The notes: generated by a model from the sequence alone, not told the origin. Shown: positions 12,264 to 24,821, counted from the first letter of the stretch. The stretch: 64,000 bases of DNA from Macrotrachela quadricornifera (GCA_022393335.1 JAJEKB010000981.1:247483-311482), one strand, 5' to 3'. Made by a program: numbers and translations.

Positions 12264-12654
12264 AAACAACAATAACAATAACAATGAAAATAAAAATAAA
12301 ATTAAAAATAAAAACAAAAAAAATTCTTATTTTTTCTTTATTTCTTCTTCTTGGTTAGATTTATTATCTCATGATTAACGGTTGTTTTTCTCTCATGTCA
12401 AGTCAACATATATAACATCAAAATAACTGTTTGCAAATAAACATCTCAAAATAAAAAACAAAAAAAAAAACATTTTTTTTTCTTTAACTAACTCCGTTTT
12501 TTTTTGCTCAACAAAACATTAAGTGTTAAATAAACAAATAAACGAAACAAAAAAGAAAACAAATTAATTAACACAAAATGCTCAAGAGCAAAAGGAAAAA
12601 ATGAGATAGATAAAAGAATTTCGCCTAATATATAACTTTTTTTTTGATATGTAT
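12264..12654. other. Intergenic gap between convergent eIF4E genes
   Basis: About 390 bp, A/T homopolymer-rich, lying between the stop codons of two convergent eIF4E paralogues. It probably contains both 3' UTRs and poly(A) sites. No gene is seen. Confidence 0.6.
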
Positions 12655-14593
12655 TTATTCTTCATACATTGGCCGTTGTGAATTTGCACTAGTTTCATTA
12701 TGCATATCAAATTGAATACGAATATTTGATGGTAAATTCATGATTGATCTCCATCGACGACCTATCTCACGTACAATTGTTTCATCATGTGCTTCAGATA
12801 ACCAAAGTGCAATTTTATGACCACGTGTACGAATAGCTACTACACAACCAGTTATAAAATGACTAAGTGGTTTAGGATCACTGAAATATATAATATGAAA
12901 TTTATTGAACTTTATGAATATGAACTTTTATTTTTATATTTATACATACGTATCATGTGAAAAACAATCACCAATCATACCAAGTAAAGTTTCTAACCAT
13001 AATTCATCAAGTTTATTATCTTGATTTCCGCATGTTAATAACCAACGACCACCATTAGCATTTGCTTTATCCTCTGTGAAAAAGAAATGAGAAATATAAG
13101 AGAAAAAAAGAAGAAATGAACACTTACCCCACATTGGACGAACTAAAATTTAAAAAAAAAGAACAAATTAATTAATATATTCATATATGTTTGATTTCAG
13201 TTTCTCACAAAAGAATTAAAATAAGTCACATGAATTCTTTATTAAGTTTTAGATATTTTACTAACACATTAATTCAATATAAATTTCTCAAAATCAAACA
13301 ATCTATTTAAGAATACAGTTAATAACACAAACTATTAATAAAAGATTGCAATGTGAATATACAGAAACATTTTATTTGTAGAATTTCAGAAGTTTTAAAA
13401 AAAAAGAAGAATTAAAGTTGTCTTACGAAAAAGAGCAAGAATAAAAACAGTCTTTTGCCACAGTCTATAATAAGTTCAAAAGAACATGTTTAAGATTATC
13501 ATCAAATTTTCTTATGTAACTCCAATTGGATAAAAACAATTACATATCTATAGATCAATACAAGACTGAAGCCATCTTCGCATTCACGAAATATCATATG
13601 ATAGTTATTACTTCAAAAAAAAAGAATGTGTTTTTATGCTTTAACTGCGAAGAAGTAGAAAAGCAATACATATATTCTTATCAATCAGAGTTTAAGCCAA
13701 TTCTATTTCGATAATAAATGTTTATTTCAATGCAAATAGTAAAAATATCATAATAAAAGATATATATATTTAAAATTCTTGATCATTTTTTTCGTTATAC
13801 TATAATTATGAATTCAACATTGACTGATACATTTTATGATGTTCACTCTTATTCTTTTGTTCATAAATATAATATTCTTATTCCTTCTCTTTTAAGTATC
13901 TCTACTCGTGCAATTTGTTTAATTTCTTTTTAGATTTCTTATTAATAATGTCTCGTGTTTTTTCTTTATTAATTTAACTAATAAAAATTAGCATTTGAAT
14001 TTATATATAAAGACTATGATCATTCTATTCTCCATTTTTACAGACTATATTTATCGTGTTCTCTGTGAAAATCTTCATTAGGTCCTTTTCAGAAATAAAT
14101 AAGAAAAATTTGTTCTAGCATGAATAATAGTTCTATGAAAATTTTAGATTGTAATCATATAAAAATCTTATAATATTCTCTTTATACTATGTTGTAGAAT
14201 AGGATAGGGCAAGAAAAACATTTTTTAATATATTCTATTTTTTATTTCAAATAAGCGAAAGAATTAGCTCTATGAATAATTCTGATTCTTACCTCCTTTC
14301 TTAAAAAAATAATAATCAGAATTGGATTTATTTTGTGAAAGACGTGATGGTGATGCTAAATGATTGAATGTTGCCCAAAAATCTTCAACAAAACCAATAT
14401 CAATTAAATTGTTTAATGATTGTTCCCAACTAAAACGTTTATCTGGTTTAATATACCAAAATGTCCATGTAAATTCTAATGGACTTTTTGGACTAATTGT
14501 ATCTACTGTTCCATTATTCATTTTTTCACGTTGATTAGTTATTGCTACTAATGGTTGTTGTGAAGAAGAAGAATGATTTGAAATATCTGTCAT
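12655..14593 (-). CDS. eIF4E-family cap-binding protein, copy 2
   Basis: Four exons: 14293-14593, 13128-13142 (15-nt microexon), 12950-13073, 12655-12880; phases close, giving 221 aa. Hallmarks are EFTWTFWYIKPDKRFSWEQS with the first cap Trp, VEDFWATFNH, the second cap Trp in VRPMWED, NGGRWLLTC, LDELWLETLLGMIG and VAIRTRGHKIALW with basic phosphate-binding residues. The PMWED-AN-NGG block resembles eIF4E2/4EHP, but the first cap residue is Trp as in canonical eIF4E, so class is uncertain. Intron 1 is long (1,150 nt). It is a paralogue of the convergent gene at 11132-12263 and starts head to head with CCDC157. A TTTATAG acceptor lies about 20 nt upstream of the ATG. Confidence 0.9.
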
Positions 14594-14941
14594 ATCTGCT
14601 TTTTTTGCCTTCTATAAATAATAAAATCAAAAATGAATAAACAAAATCAAAAAAATGAGAAAAAATTGTTTCATTAGTGCATGAAAAAATGTATATTTAA
14701 GATATGCATATAGGCAGGAAATTTCATCATGATGATTCATTAATTTCATTTATTGGTAAAATAATTTTTTTATTAAATATTAATAATAAATATATTTTTT
14801 AATATTAATTTTATTATTTCATATTCATAATATTGAACATAAAAATTTTTTTTTTAAAAATGAGATCGTTGCTAAGCAACGAATTTGTTCTAAAAATGGT
14901 AGATAAATACATTGAATAAATGAATAAATTCATTTATAAAA
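14594..14941. promoter_or_regulatory. Putative bidirectional promoter, eIF4E copy 2 / CCDC157
   Basis: 348 bp separate two divergent start codons. The middle is very AT-rich. A short palindrome GTTGCTAAGCAAC lies near 14869-14881, resembling an X-box half-site pair (RFX targets, common upstream of ciliary genes) and only about 60 bp upstream of the CCDC157 ATG. The RFX reading is inference. Confidence 0.4.
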
Positions 14942-17900
14942 ATGGCTCACCTTCTTGGAAGTAAAGCATGTATTGATAGTTTACGTGTTGATGTTGATGA
15001 TTTGCAAAATGTTATTCATGATATTGTTGGAAAAACAGGTTCAATTAAGTAAGAAAAAAGAATTTTTTTTTATGAATAAAAAACAAATATTTATATAGAT
15101 GTCATTCATGGAAATTTCCGGATAAAATGGCAACAGATATTGACATAAATGAACTTTTACAACGTTATCAATATGGAAAAAATGAAGTTGATAATCAAGT
15201 TTCTCATATTGTTTTATTTGAAATTATTATTGATCGGTAAATAAAAAATATTTAATATATATAAGACGGTTCAAAAGTCATTTTATCAAAAGAAATTGAA
15301 TATCTTCATTATGACTCCAGCTAATAAGCTGAGTTTTTTTTTCTCAATTACAGAGATATATTCAAATTTTGAATCTTTAAAGATATGTCTAACACGATTC
15401 TTTCTTAAATACCACTATCCACTTTAACAAGAAAATTTTATTTTTTCATTCATGAGAAGAAAAACAATGTGCCTGTAGACCTGTCATTTCATAATATATC
15501 ATTGACAGGATGCGTTCTTTCAAAGCTATTTTCTAGACTGTAAATTGTTTGTCAAGTCGAAAGTTAGTCATCAGGAAATTCATTCTGAAAAGCATCATTG
15601 ATTGTTCGTAATGTTTTTAGACAGAAATCCTTTATTCTTTTGTCATGAATCTCAACATCTAGAAGTACATGAGCTTGAAATAAAGGTTATATATTGAATA
15701 TATGATAAAATATGAAGGGTAGTCAAAAACAAACCTTCGACTAAAGTGAATGCACAACATGTATCATTTACAAATTTATTCGATTGATTATATTCTATCT
15801 GAATAGGTTAGTTTTTGATTATCATATATTGTTTTTCCTATTTGTGATGAAGTAAAAAGTTTTTTTTTGTTGAGATTGATAATCGCACTTAACAAAAGAT
15901 CTCTCCAGGTATGTCGAAGTAAATATAAAGTTTGCACATGTTCCTATGATTTATAAAGGAAAACAACAATCTATTTACCTAAGCCGTAATGAAAAAATTT
16001 CAATTTTCTTTTTATTAAAGTGACCTTTAGGGCATTTTATATTTATTCATAAAAAAAAATTTTCTATTAGGCTTTTACTTGTTTTACATGGTTCATGGCG
16101 TTATTTACATGAAATTCAAACAAATGTTTTACCAAATAAAATTGATTCATCATCAACTACCAATCAACAATCAAGTCTTAGTGTTGGTTTAGTTGTTAAA
16201 AAATATTGGAATAAATTATTACATTTATCTACCGTACTTCAACAGCACGAGGTTCGAGGGGGTATACTAAGTATTTCTAATAATACTCAAACATTCTTTT
16301 TTTGTTTAGAATGAACGCAAACAAACAAATCATAATGGAAGTAAAACAACATCATTAACACGTTCAAAAACAAATGTAAATATTGAAAAACGTTGTCAAA
16401 CAATTGAAACATCACTTTTACCATGTCAATCATGTTTAAAATTTCAACAATCTCTTCGTGATCATACTGATAATTTAATAAGTTTATGTCATACATATAA
16501 TTTACCATCATCACTTGCACAATATCGATGTTCAACAATAGAATTATTTTCATCAGATGATATTAATCATTGGTCAGATTGTCAAACAAAAGATATTGAT
16601 CGTTTATCAAAACATCTTGAATATTTAAATAATACATTAAATAAAACAAAAAATGATTTACAATTAAATGAAAATCGATGTAAAAAACAAGAAGAAACAA
16701 ATCGTCATTTACAACAATTAATTAATGATGATAAACATGCAAAAAAAACATTACAAGATTTACATGATAAAAAAGTAATTGATTTAAAAAAAGAATATGA
16801 ACAAAATGAAAAAAATCTTAATGAACAAATTAAATTATTAACAAATCAAAAAATTAAAATTGAACAACAATTAAAAGAAGTTAATGATTTATGTGCTGTA
16901 AGAGGAGAACAAATTGAAAAATTAGGTAAATCATACTTTTATTTTCATTATAATCAATAAAGCTCAGAAAAAGATTGAAAATTTCATCACCGACGCCTCT
17001 AGTGAATAATAAGTTGAAAAATTAATCACTAATTTTTACTCGTTCTCTTATTGATATTTGAAATTTCTTTTTAAGTTTCTTGTAAATTGATTTTATTATA
17101 GCGACTATGAATTTTAAATAATTCTTTTAAATTTAGAATTGGCGAGAAATGAATTAAAAAATTTAATTCAAGATCGTTTTAAATCTGATGATGTTATAAA
17201 AACATTAGAACAAGATCGTGTTCGTTTACAAACAGAACTTGATTTAATTAAACGTGATCTTGATGAACGTAATCGTGAATTACAAAAAGAACGAACACGT
17301 ATTGAAAATATGATTCGACAAGAACAAGTAATAATTTATTTATTTTTTTGTATTTCTATATTTTTATTTCTTCTAGAATTATCAATCAAAACAAAAAGCA
17401 CTTTCTATATCATATGAAGAATTAACACAAGAATGTGAATTACTCAAGTAAGAAACAAATTATTTTCTAACTAAACAAAATGAAATATAATTCATTTTTA
17501 TTATTTTATTAAATAAGAAAACAAGTAACGGAATTGGAAATATCTCGAGATGAAGTTGAAAAACATCTTGAAACAGTTCAAAAACAAAATCGATCATCTA
17601 CAAATACAAATCAAGTTCAATCAATTATGGAAACTAATAATCAATTATTACAGGAAATTAGTACACTTAAAACAAATATTGAACAATTATATCAACAAAT
17701 TCAACAAATGGATGAACGTGAACAAATGTTATTACAATATCCTGATCTTAATGGACCTATTGAACATGAATCAAGTAAATTTTAACATATTTTCTATTAA
17801 TTATATTTAATCATTTTTTTTTTACATAGCAACAAATAATATTTTAATTGATATGCAAAATCAAATACATACAAATGAACTTCGTATTGATTTATTACGA

Positions 17901-19262
17901 AAACAAAATGATTCATTAAAATTATCATTAGAAAAACTTTTGTCTATGAGTAATAATAATAATAATAATTCTTCAATGATAACAGAAGAACGTTATGAAG
18001 AATTAAGAAATCAATCAAGACAAGAACAACCATATCGAAGATATTCATATGGCAATGAAATTGTTACATCGGTATGGTTTTTTATTCCAAGACTAAGCAA
18101 TTCTATAAAATAATGTGGGTGCGCCAGATTGAATGGCTCGTCATTACATTTCTATTCTCATTCACTTAATATATTCTATAGATAAAATAATATATGTCGC
18201 AAGATCTAGCGTGAAAAACTCTACAATTTCAAAGGAAAAATTATACAAAGAGAAAACAAGAATAAACGAATTTATTTTCTACCAAAAAGATCTTATTTTT
18301 GCTCGATTAAAATTTAATCATTTCAAGTTTTGATCATTTTGAAATCAAAGAGTGTTTCACACGTTGTATTTTGTAGTATATTTTAGTTTATTTATAGAAC
18401 ATATTAAGTAAATGAAAATAGAAATTCAAAGCATTTCCATTAGAATTTTCTATTTAATGATTTATTAATTTCTAAATTAAGTAAGTTTCTATTTATAGAA
18501 AACAAAACAAACACCATTATGGTTATTAAATAATGAAATAGTTGAACAACAACAAGCTTTTACAGAAACAAGGTAAAATTTCATTTTCATTAAAAAAAAA
18601 AGAATTCTTGTATACATATTTTTTTTTATATTGAAGACCTGTTACAACAACAAATTACATTCCACGTTTTAGTGAAAATGATTATGTAGCAAATGGATGG
18701 ATTAAATCAGATCCTGATGTTATTCCTCTTACACAATCAAATACTGACATTGAAACTTCTCCTAAACAACATGATCGATCATTTTCAACAAATTCAACAC
18801 GTAATCAAACAACGTATAAACTTTAAAAAAAATTCTGTACTTTCTTCTAAAAAATTTTTCTTTTTATTCAGAGATTTAATAATAACATCTGAATCTCGTC
18901 CACCAACTGTTGCACATTCATCTCGAAGTAATAATAATGGTAGAACATCAACTATTCCTCCACCATCGGATTATGAAATGATAATTGGTTTGTTATTTTT
19001 ATTAATTTGAATTTGAATAATTTTTTTTTTCATAGGTAAAGGACGAACAACAAGTCGTCCATCGTCTGCTACTAAAAATCGTCATTCAGCAAACGATAGT
19101 ACTCGTCGTGATAATTCATTACCAAAAAGTTCTCGAACAATAGCATCAGCTAAACCACAAAAATCTGCAACAAATACTGCGATACATCAATGTACAACTT
19201 GTAATAAATCATATGATGATAAACGAAATTATGATATACATAAATTATATTGTAGAACTTGA
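14942..19262 (+). CDS. CCDC157: Coiled-coil domain-containing protein 157
   Basis: Twelve exons: 14942-15048, 15099-15236, 16071-16251, 16310-16925, 17137-17327, 17377-17447, 17518-17774, 17830-18071, 18499-18572, 18637-18813, 18872-18987, 19036-19262. All phases close, giving 798 aa. The N-terminus MAHLLGSKACIDSLRVDV, then SWKFPDKMATDIDI, VLFEIIIDRLLLVL and SVGLVVKKYWNKLL, matches vertebrate CCDC157 closely. A long coiled coil covers roughly residues 220-540. The tail is Ser/Arg-rich and ends in a C2HC-type finger (CTTCNKSY ... HKLYC). CCDC157 is linked to Golgi/acrosome formation and cilia-bearing cells in vertebrates; the role here is inferred. Intron 2 is 834 nt. AATAAA lies 8 nt after the stop. 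Confidence 0.88.
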
Positions 19263-20087
19263 AGTTCATAATAAAATTTGTCTGTTTTCTTTTAAAAAAT
19301 GAATTGTTGATTGATGATATTTAGTACCAAACAAAAAGTTGAACAACATTGCTGATAATTTTATAAACCAACTAACACTAAAGAGTTTGTTGTATACATA
19401 AATACTAGAATTTATGAATTGAGAGTTCTATGTATTTGTAGGATGTAAATAAATAATAACAAACTTAAAATATCGGGAAAAAATCTTTTTTTTCTATTGG
19501 TACGGTATTAAACAGATTTATGAATGAGTAGAGGAACATATATTAAAATTAGCCATTTTATGATAGTATTAATTTAGAGCAGAGAATAATAGAAATTAGT
19601 AAACAATTTAGATGCAGCAACAGTAACTCAGGTAAACGAATAGAGGACTCTCATAAACAAACGAACAAAATTAAACATTTTGTTGAAAATCTGAAAAAAA
19701 ATGACGTACTAATGGGCTGTCTATTTTAGGTGGTCTGCCTGTTCTATGATTGGCGCTAAAATTACGAACAATCTGGTCCTCTGTTACAACTCACTAGCCA
19801 TGAATTTTAATTAGACAGACAGGCGGAAAACTATTTTTTTATATTGTTTAAATCAAGTGATCCTGTTTTAATATAGAATGTAGATAAATGGAAGGCTATA
19901 GATTACAATCGTTATGTCGAAAATTGACTAAACCCCCTTGTTGACAAAATATAGAAAAAAGAAACAAAGATAACAGGTGCAAAATTGTTTGATCATCATC
20001 GCTAACTTTACACTCATTCAACGTTACTATAAAAGAAGTTAAAACTATTAAAATATCAATTGTTATACAACGCGCGTAGAATATATC
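19263..20087. other. Intergenic, no gene seen
   Basis: AT-rich 3' flank of CCDC157, with AATAAA at 19270-19275 and again near 19448. No exon chain or repeat was recognised. Confidence 0.6.
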
Positions 20088-20523
20088 ATGTTATTTAAAT
20101 GGATATCATTGGTAATAAATCAAATAGTTAATTCATTTTATCAATCTATTCAAGAAGAATATATTCAATGGGATTATACTATGGAAAAATTTAATGAAGA
20201 AATTGTACTTTCAATTGAACGTTATAATCAAATGGAAAAACGTTTTAATGATGCAAAATTTTTTATGCAATGTATTGTATATAAAAAAAGAAGAGATAAA
20301 AAACAAAGAGAAATTAAACATTCGAGTATAATGTGTTTGATTAAACAATATCAAAATGAACAATCAACACAAACTATAAGAACTTATAATGACTCACAAT
20401 TAATTGATGATGTTATTTGTGAGTTTATTCAAATAGATAAAGAATTTATTTCAAGTATTTTATTTCTTTTTTATAGTTAAACTTGAACGATTTCATTTAA
20501 ATTTGAATGATAATGACAATTGA
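20088..20523 (+). CDS. Small unknown protein, predicted helical
   Basis: Two-exon model: 20088-20418 and 20477-20523, with a GTGAGT donor and a TTTTTTATAG acceptor, giving 125 aa. If unspliced, the frame instead runs to 20480 (130 aa) with a hydrophobic tail; the spliced tail (FKLERFHLNLNDNDN) fits the charged body better. The N-terminus begins with a short hydrophobic stretch (MLFKWISLVINQIVNSF), then a charged helical region rich in Glu, Lys and Gln with many Tyr. No family is recognised. Codon use matches neighbouring genes, which supports a real gene. Confidence 0.5.
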
Positions 20524-22235
20524 CATGCCTTTGAAAGAAGATTTCATATACATTATTTTAAAGTATTCATTGATATTTGAGATATTATATAAAGAAAAAA
20601 AGTGTAATTTATTATAATAAAGTTGTATTCTCAAAAGAAAGAAATATAGACACAAAAAAAAAACAAACCAAACTTCGAAATAGATGCATTTGTTTCAATG
20701 TTAAGATAATAGGATGTAGTTTTTAGAAATAAAGTGAAACTTATAAATATCTATGTCATGAAAATCGTGACAATTTCAGTGATTACAACAAATCAGCATA
20801 AAATCAATTTTTCTTTTGATTATAGTAGAAGAAACGATTTTTTTCAATTATCCCATATATAATAAAATTGAAAGACAAACTATAATTTCTATGCAATTTC
20901 TTAACATTTTTTCTAAAGATTTGAAAACCAATGAAAGATTTCGTTTTGGTATGAATGTCATAGCTGTAATACGAATGAAATTAGACAATTAAAAAAAAAA
21001 TGATCGAAGTATACTTCTTACTTACATTCATTTGATCCACAATATTTCTTTTTTTTTTGTAATCAATAGCTCATTTTAGATACATTTTGTATTCTTCTTT
21101 TCATCATAAATATAGTCTTAGATGGCTCCATGAATCTCTAATTAATATAAAGTTGAAAAATCTGTCTCTACATTGATGTCTTCTGCTGTTATGATCATAT
21201 ACAGTATTTTGCGAGAGAGATTGGATTTAGAACTAAATAAAACATTAAAAATTACATTTACATGCTACAAGTCACACAAATTATTAATATAATGGAGAAC
21301 AAAAATCGATAATAAATTCATAAGTTCTGAAAAAAATTCTCAAAATAATTGAAAAAAAATCAGTGTTTCATCATTTTTAAGGGTATGATCACCATTTCGA
21401 TATATCACGATCAGTCGTCGATTTTTTCGAGACGTTGAGGATATGGGTAAGGTTTTTAATTGAGAATGCTTAATTTCATACTGTATTAATACTTGAAAAG
21501 TGAAGGAAGAATTTCAATTAGAAAGATAGCCATTGTCCAGATTCACACCAGTGTGCATAATTCGTTGAATAAAACGGTTTATTCAACAGCAAAATAATTT
21601 CAGATAGTACATCAAGATATGATCAACACTTATGCCATGAATACGGTAAAATTTGTATAGGCTTCAATACTTATAGCTATAAAGCAAAGGTAATGCAGAA
21701 GTTTAGAATAAAAGTTCATGGTTTTTTCTAATTAATCAATATAATTAACATTTATTGGATCATCAATCATTAGATAACGTAATTTTAATCGAAATTTTCA
21801 TCAATTGGAATCTATATATTTGAATTTTTTCACTATCGTAATCGTGGAGTTGATTAAAATTTCAGAAAACACATAATATGCATGTAATTTATTCTCAAGA
21901 AATGATGCCAACATTGATATATAATTTCCATAGTTTTGAACTATTCATATTCAACAGTAAGAAAATAATTTCCTTGAAAAATACTTTAAATCAATTAGAA
22001 AAAATCTCAACTAGCGTCATCTGTCAAAAAAACTTCTTTTATTATAAAATTTCTCTACATTAAAAACTTATTCTTCAATAAACAATGCTTAAAATTTACT
22101 TTTAATGTACAAAGTAATATTACAGGTAACAACCAATCATTAAGAAGCATCTAGCGACTGAGTGCATGTATATATACACGTGTACTTCAACACGTGATGG
22201 TACTAGTTAAATCAGTTTATTTCATATTGGAAAAT
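20524..22235. other. Intergenic, no gene seen
   Basis: 1.7 kb of AT-rich sequence. An open frame at 21878-22063 has no family pattern and no splice partner. The last 60 bases contain the paired CACGTG motifs upstream of the LEA-like gene. Confidence 0.55.
22177..22196. promoter_or_regulatory. Paired CACGTG (E-box/G-box) motifs
   Basis: Two perfect CACGTG palindromes at 22177-22182 and 22191-22196 lie 40-60 bp upstream of the LEA-like start codon, 14 bp apart centre to centre. CACGTG is the core site for several bHLH factors. In this AT-rich background, two copies so close together are unlikely by chance, but binding is not shown. Confidence 0.5.
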
Positions 22236-22563
22236 ATGTCTCAAACAAATCATACACACGGCTCTCATGGTCATATTGCTGGTAAAGGAGGTCGTGCTCG
22301 AGATGATCCTATTGGAACTAGTTGGTTTAACGACATTTGAATAAATACATTATTTTATGATATTTTCTTTAGGTGGTAGCACAGCTGACGGTCAACTGAC
22401 GCATCAAGATCCATTACAAGGTCTTGCTAATGCTCAAACAGGTGCAACTACTAAAAGTACTATTGGCTATTCGAGTAATCAAACACCAGGTGCTGTTGCT
22501 AATCGAGATCAAATTATTTCGGATAATCAAGGTAGTACCGGATCCAATAATAGTGGCCAATAA
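22236..22563 (+). CDS. Small hydrophilic LEA/hydrophilin-like protein
   Basis: Two exons, 22236-22320 and 22373-22563, joined by a 52-nt intron (GTTGGT donor, CTTTAG acceptor) and giving 91 aa. The protein is rich in Gly, Ser, Thr, Asn, Gln and Asp, has no Cys and no Trp, and contains no hydrophobic segment. Segments such as GKGGRARDDPIGTSGSTADG and HQDPLQGLANAQTGATT recall plant seed-type LEA proteins and hydrophilins, which protect proteins and membranes during water loss. No exact LEA group is assigned. AATAAA at 22621-22626 provides a 3' end. In a bdelloid this would be a plausible desiccation-response gene; that is inference. Confidence 0.6.
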
Positions 22564-24821
22564 AAAGTCATTTAATGGATTTTGTTATAATGTTATGTTT
22601 TAATAATCAAGCATAATTAAAATAAAATTATTCTAGCCTTAGAATTTGTTCATATATTTTTTCAGATTGATACAGATATTTCTTTTGAATCTATTCAATT
22701 ATCATTGAAATATATGCAAAATTTGATTTTTTTCTGACGAAGATTTACATTTATCTGATTATCATTTTGAATAAGAATGATTTCGAAAATTTACATACAT
22801 ATATTCACTTTAGCTTTTAGAGTGTATTTTTTCGATATTTTATGATTATCCATTGTATTTATTTCAACATTTAATAGAGGAGATAGCGATGAAGATTAAA
22901 GAAAGATCGCAGTTTGAGATAAAAATTTGTTTTTTTTTTGATTATAGCTTTTCTCAAGTTTACTTGGAATATAACTTGGAATTTAATATATATATATATA
23001 TGAAAGTGAAATCAATCCAATGAGATGCTTAAAAGAAAAAATCCAATGTTTTTCATAAAATTTTTTAAATATTTAATAATGATGTTATTGACGAATGATT
23101 AATAGTTATGAGAACATGATTTTGTAAATAAATAGATGGAACTAGAAGTACGAGTTTTATCGGTCAAAATAAATATCAAAAGGAGAATGCTTCATATTGG
23201 TATAAATAGTATGTTAAATATTGATTAGTATTTATATAAGAAACACGAATCATCTGCACATTGTTTTTCAAATTATTTTTTCATTGATAATGATCAAGAA
23301 TATCAATGGATGATCTAGTCCGCATATACCATATACTAACTATTGAAGTAGGAGATGTAAAACGATGTATCTTTTATCGAATTTTTCAGGTATAATAGTC
23401 CTTTTTATATTTTGATAATATCTATTTTATTACTTCTATGTTTGGACTTTTTTTTCTTGAAAAGACGGGTCTTTTAAATCTCTACAAAATCATATATTTT
23501 TATTTGTTTAAATAATGTCGATCTTTTTCTAACACATACTTCGACCAAAGTATGATGTTACAAAATAGTGCACTGTTGACTATTTGTTTGAAATATGTTC
23601 CTGAAAGCAATAGACATTATTTAAGCAAATAAAAACTATATCATTTTGTAGAGCTTCAAAAGATGTATCTTCTGAAGAAAAAATGAAGTTCAAACAAAGA
23701 AATAATAAAATAGATATTATCTAAAAGACCTGAAAAATTCAATAACACAAAATCTTTTCAAATGATTCATCAATCTCATTTAAAAACGCTTTCATTTTCT
23801 TATAGTCGACGTCAAAGGTTTCAAGCAATATTTTTTTGTTTTGAATTGTGTCTTAAATAATACAATATTAATTGTATTCGATTATTTATTTGTATAGGAA
23901 AAACCAAATACTATGTATATAACATGTTTGGGAAGGCTTGTTTTTGAAATAGAAATCTTTTTTATACAATTTTTACAGAGCACTTTTTGGGAAAAACAAC
24001 TAAGATTGTACCATATATTTGTGCAGTGATATTTGCAAAACAATGTTGCAAACATTTTGAAACACCCATATTTCAATGTTGAATATTTTGATTATAGCAC
24101 CACCATTTCTCAATGAAAACTAAGTATTCTTTACCAAGACGTTTAGCAATAAAAAAGCTCTAAAAAAGTCTGGCCGAATGAAAAGTTTTCTGAATATTTT
24201 GTGTTTTCTTTTTGTAGTTGATTACTTATGGAAGTATTCTACAACAACAATAACATTTTGTAGTGTTCTATGTCCTTATTTACTTAATGATCGAAGTAAA
24301 TTAGTTCAGTGTAGTTTAAATACACAATTCAAAGACAAAAAAGTGGCGCAAAACTTTTGACATCCATAAAAAAAACTAAATATAAACATATTCATGCTAG
24401 AAGATGTTATACTTTGTACAAATATGTATTGTATGTTTCTTATAATTTACGAGTTTGTATGCCAATTAGAAGACTGACAAATGTTCAGAATATAATAAAA
24501 TATGCAAGACATGTAGGGATAATCGAATTTAGATATTTTCTAATAAGATTGATGTTTGACTGAATCCTCTTCTTACAACATTCTGACATTCATCCTATCG
24601 AATCGTGAATATTGTCGTTTATTGAAGCTATTAAATAATTTTTTTTTCTCAATCAGATGAGTATAATAAATTTTTTGTATTTCAATCAAGGAAAAATTAA
24701 ATAACGAAATGACAAATAAAAAAAAAACAGAATGCGTTTAAAGATTCTTTGTCGTAGATTATTATTAATATAAATGAAATTTTAATTACAAAATGAGATA
24801 GAAACATAAACGAACATGATT
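22564..24821. other. Intergenic with one foldback element
   Basis: About 2.3 kb without a supported gene. Open frames at 23882-24076 and 24178-24563 are Phe/Tyr/Lys-rich noise. It contains the long inverted repeat at 23374-23745 and an (AT)n tract near 22988-23001. Confidence 0.55.
23374..23745. mobile_element. Long foldback (terminal inverted repeat) element
   Basis: The left arm, about 23374-23522, is the imperfect reverse complement of the right arm, about 23611-23745. Paired blocks include GAATTTTTCAGG (23379-23390) with CCTGAAAAATTC (23729-23740), GATAATATCTATTTTATTA with its inverse near 23700-23722, and CTCTACAAAAT...AATAATGTC with its inverse at about 23611-23651. The central loop is about 90 bp and holds a smaller hairpin around CATACTTCGACCAAAGTATG. 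No coding capacity. A non-autonomous foldback or MITE is the likely origin; no target duplication is certain. Confidence 0.7.

Noticed and set aside
15711..15830. Weak inverted repeat in CCDC157 intron 2
   Set aside because: GTAGTCAAAAACAAACC pairs imperfectly with GGTTAGTTTTTGATTATC, but the arms are short and AT-rich; not enough to call an element.
24178..24563. Two adjacent short open frames
   Set aside because: Phe/Tyr/Lys-rich AT-driven noise with no family pattern and no consistent splicing.
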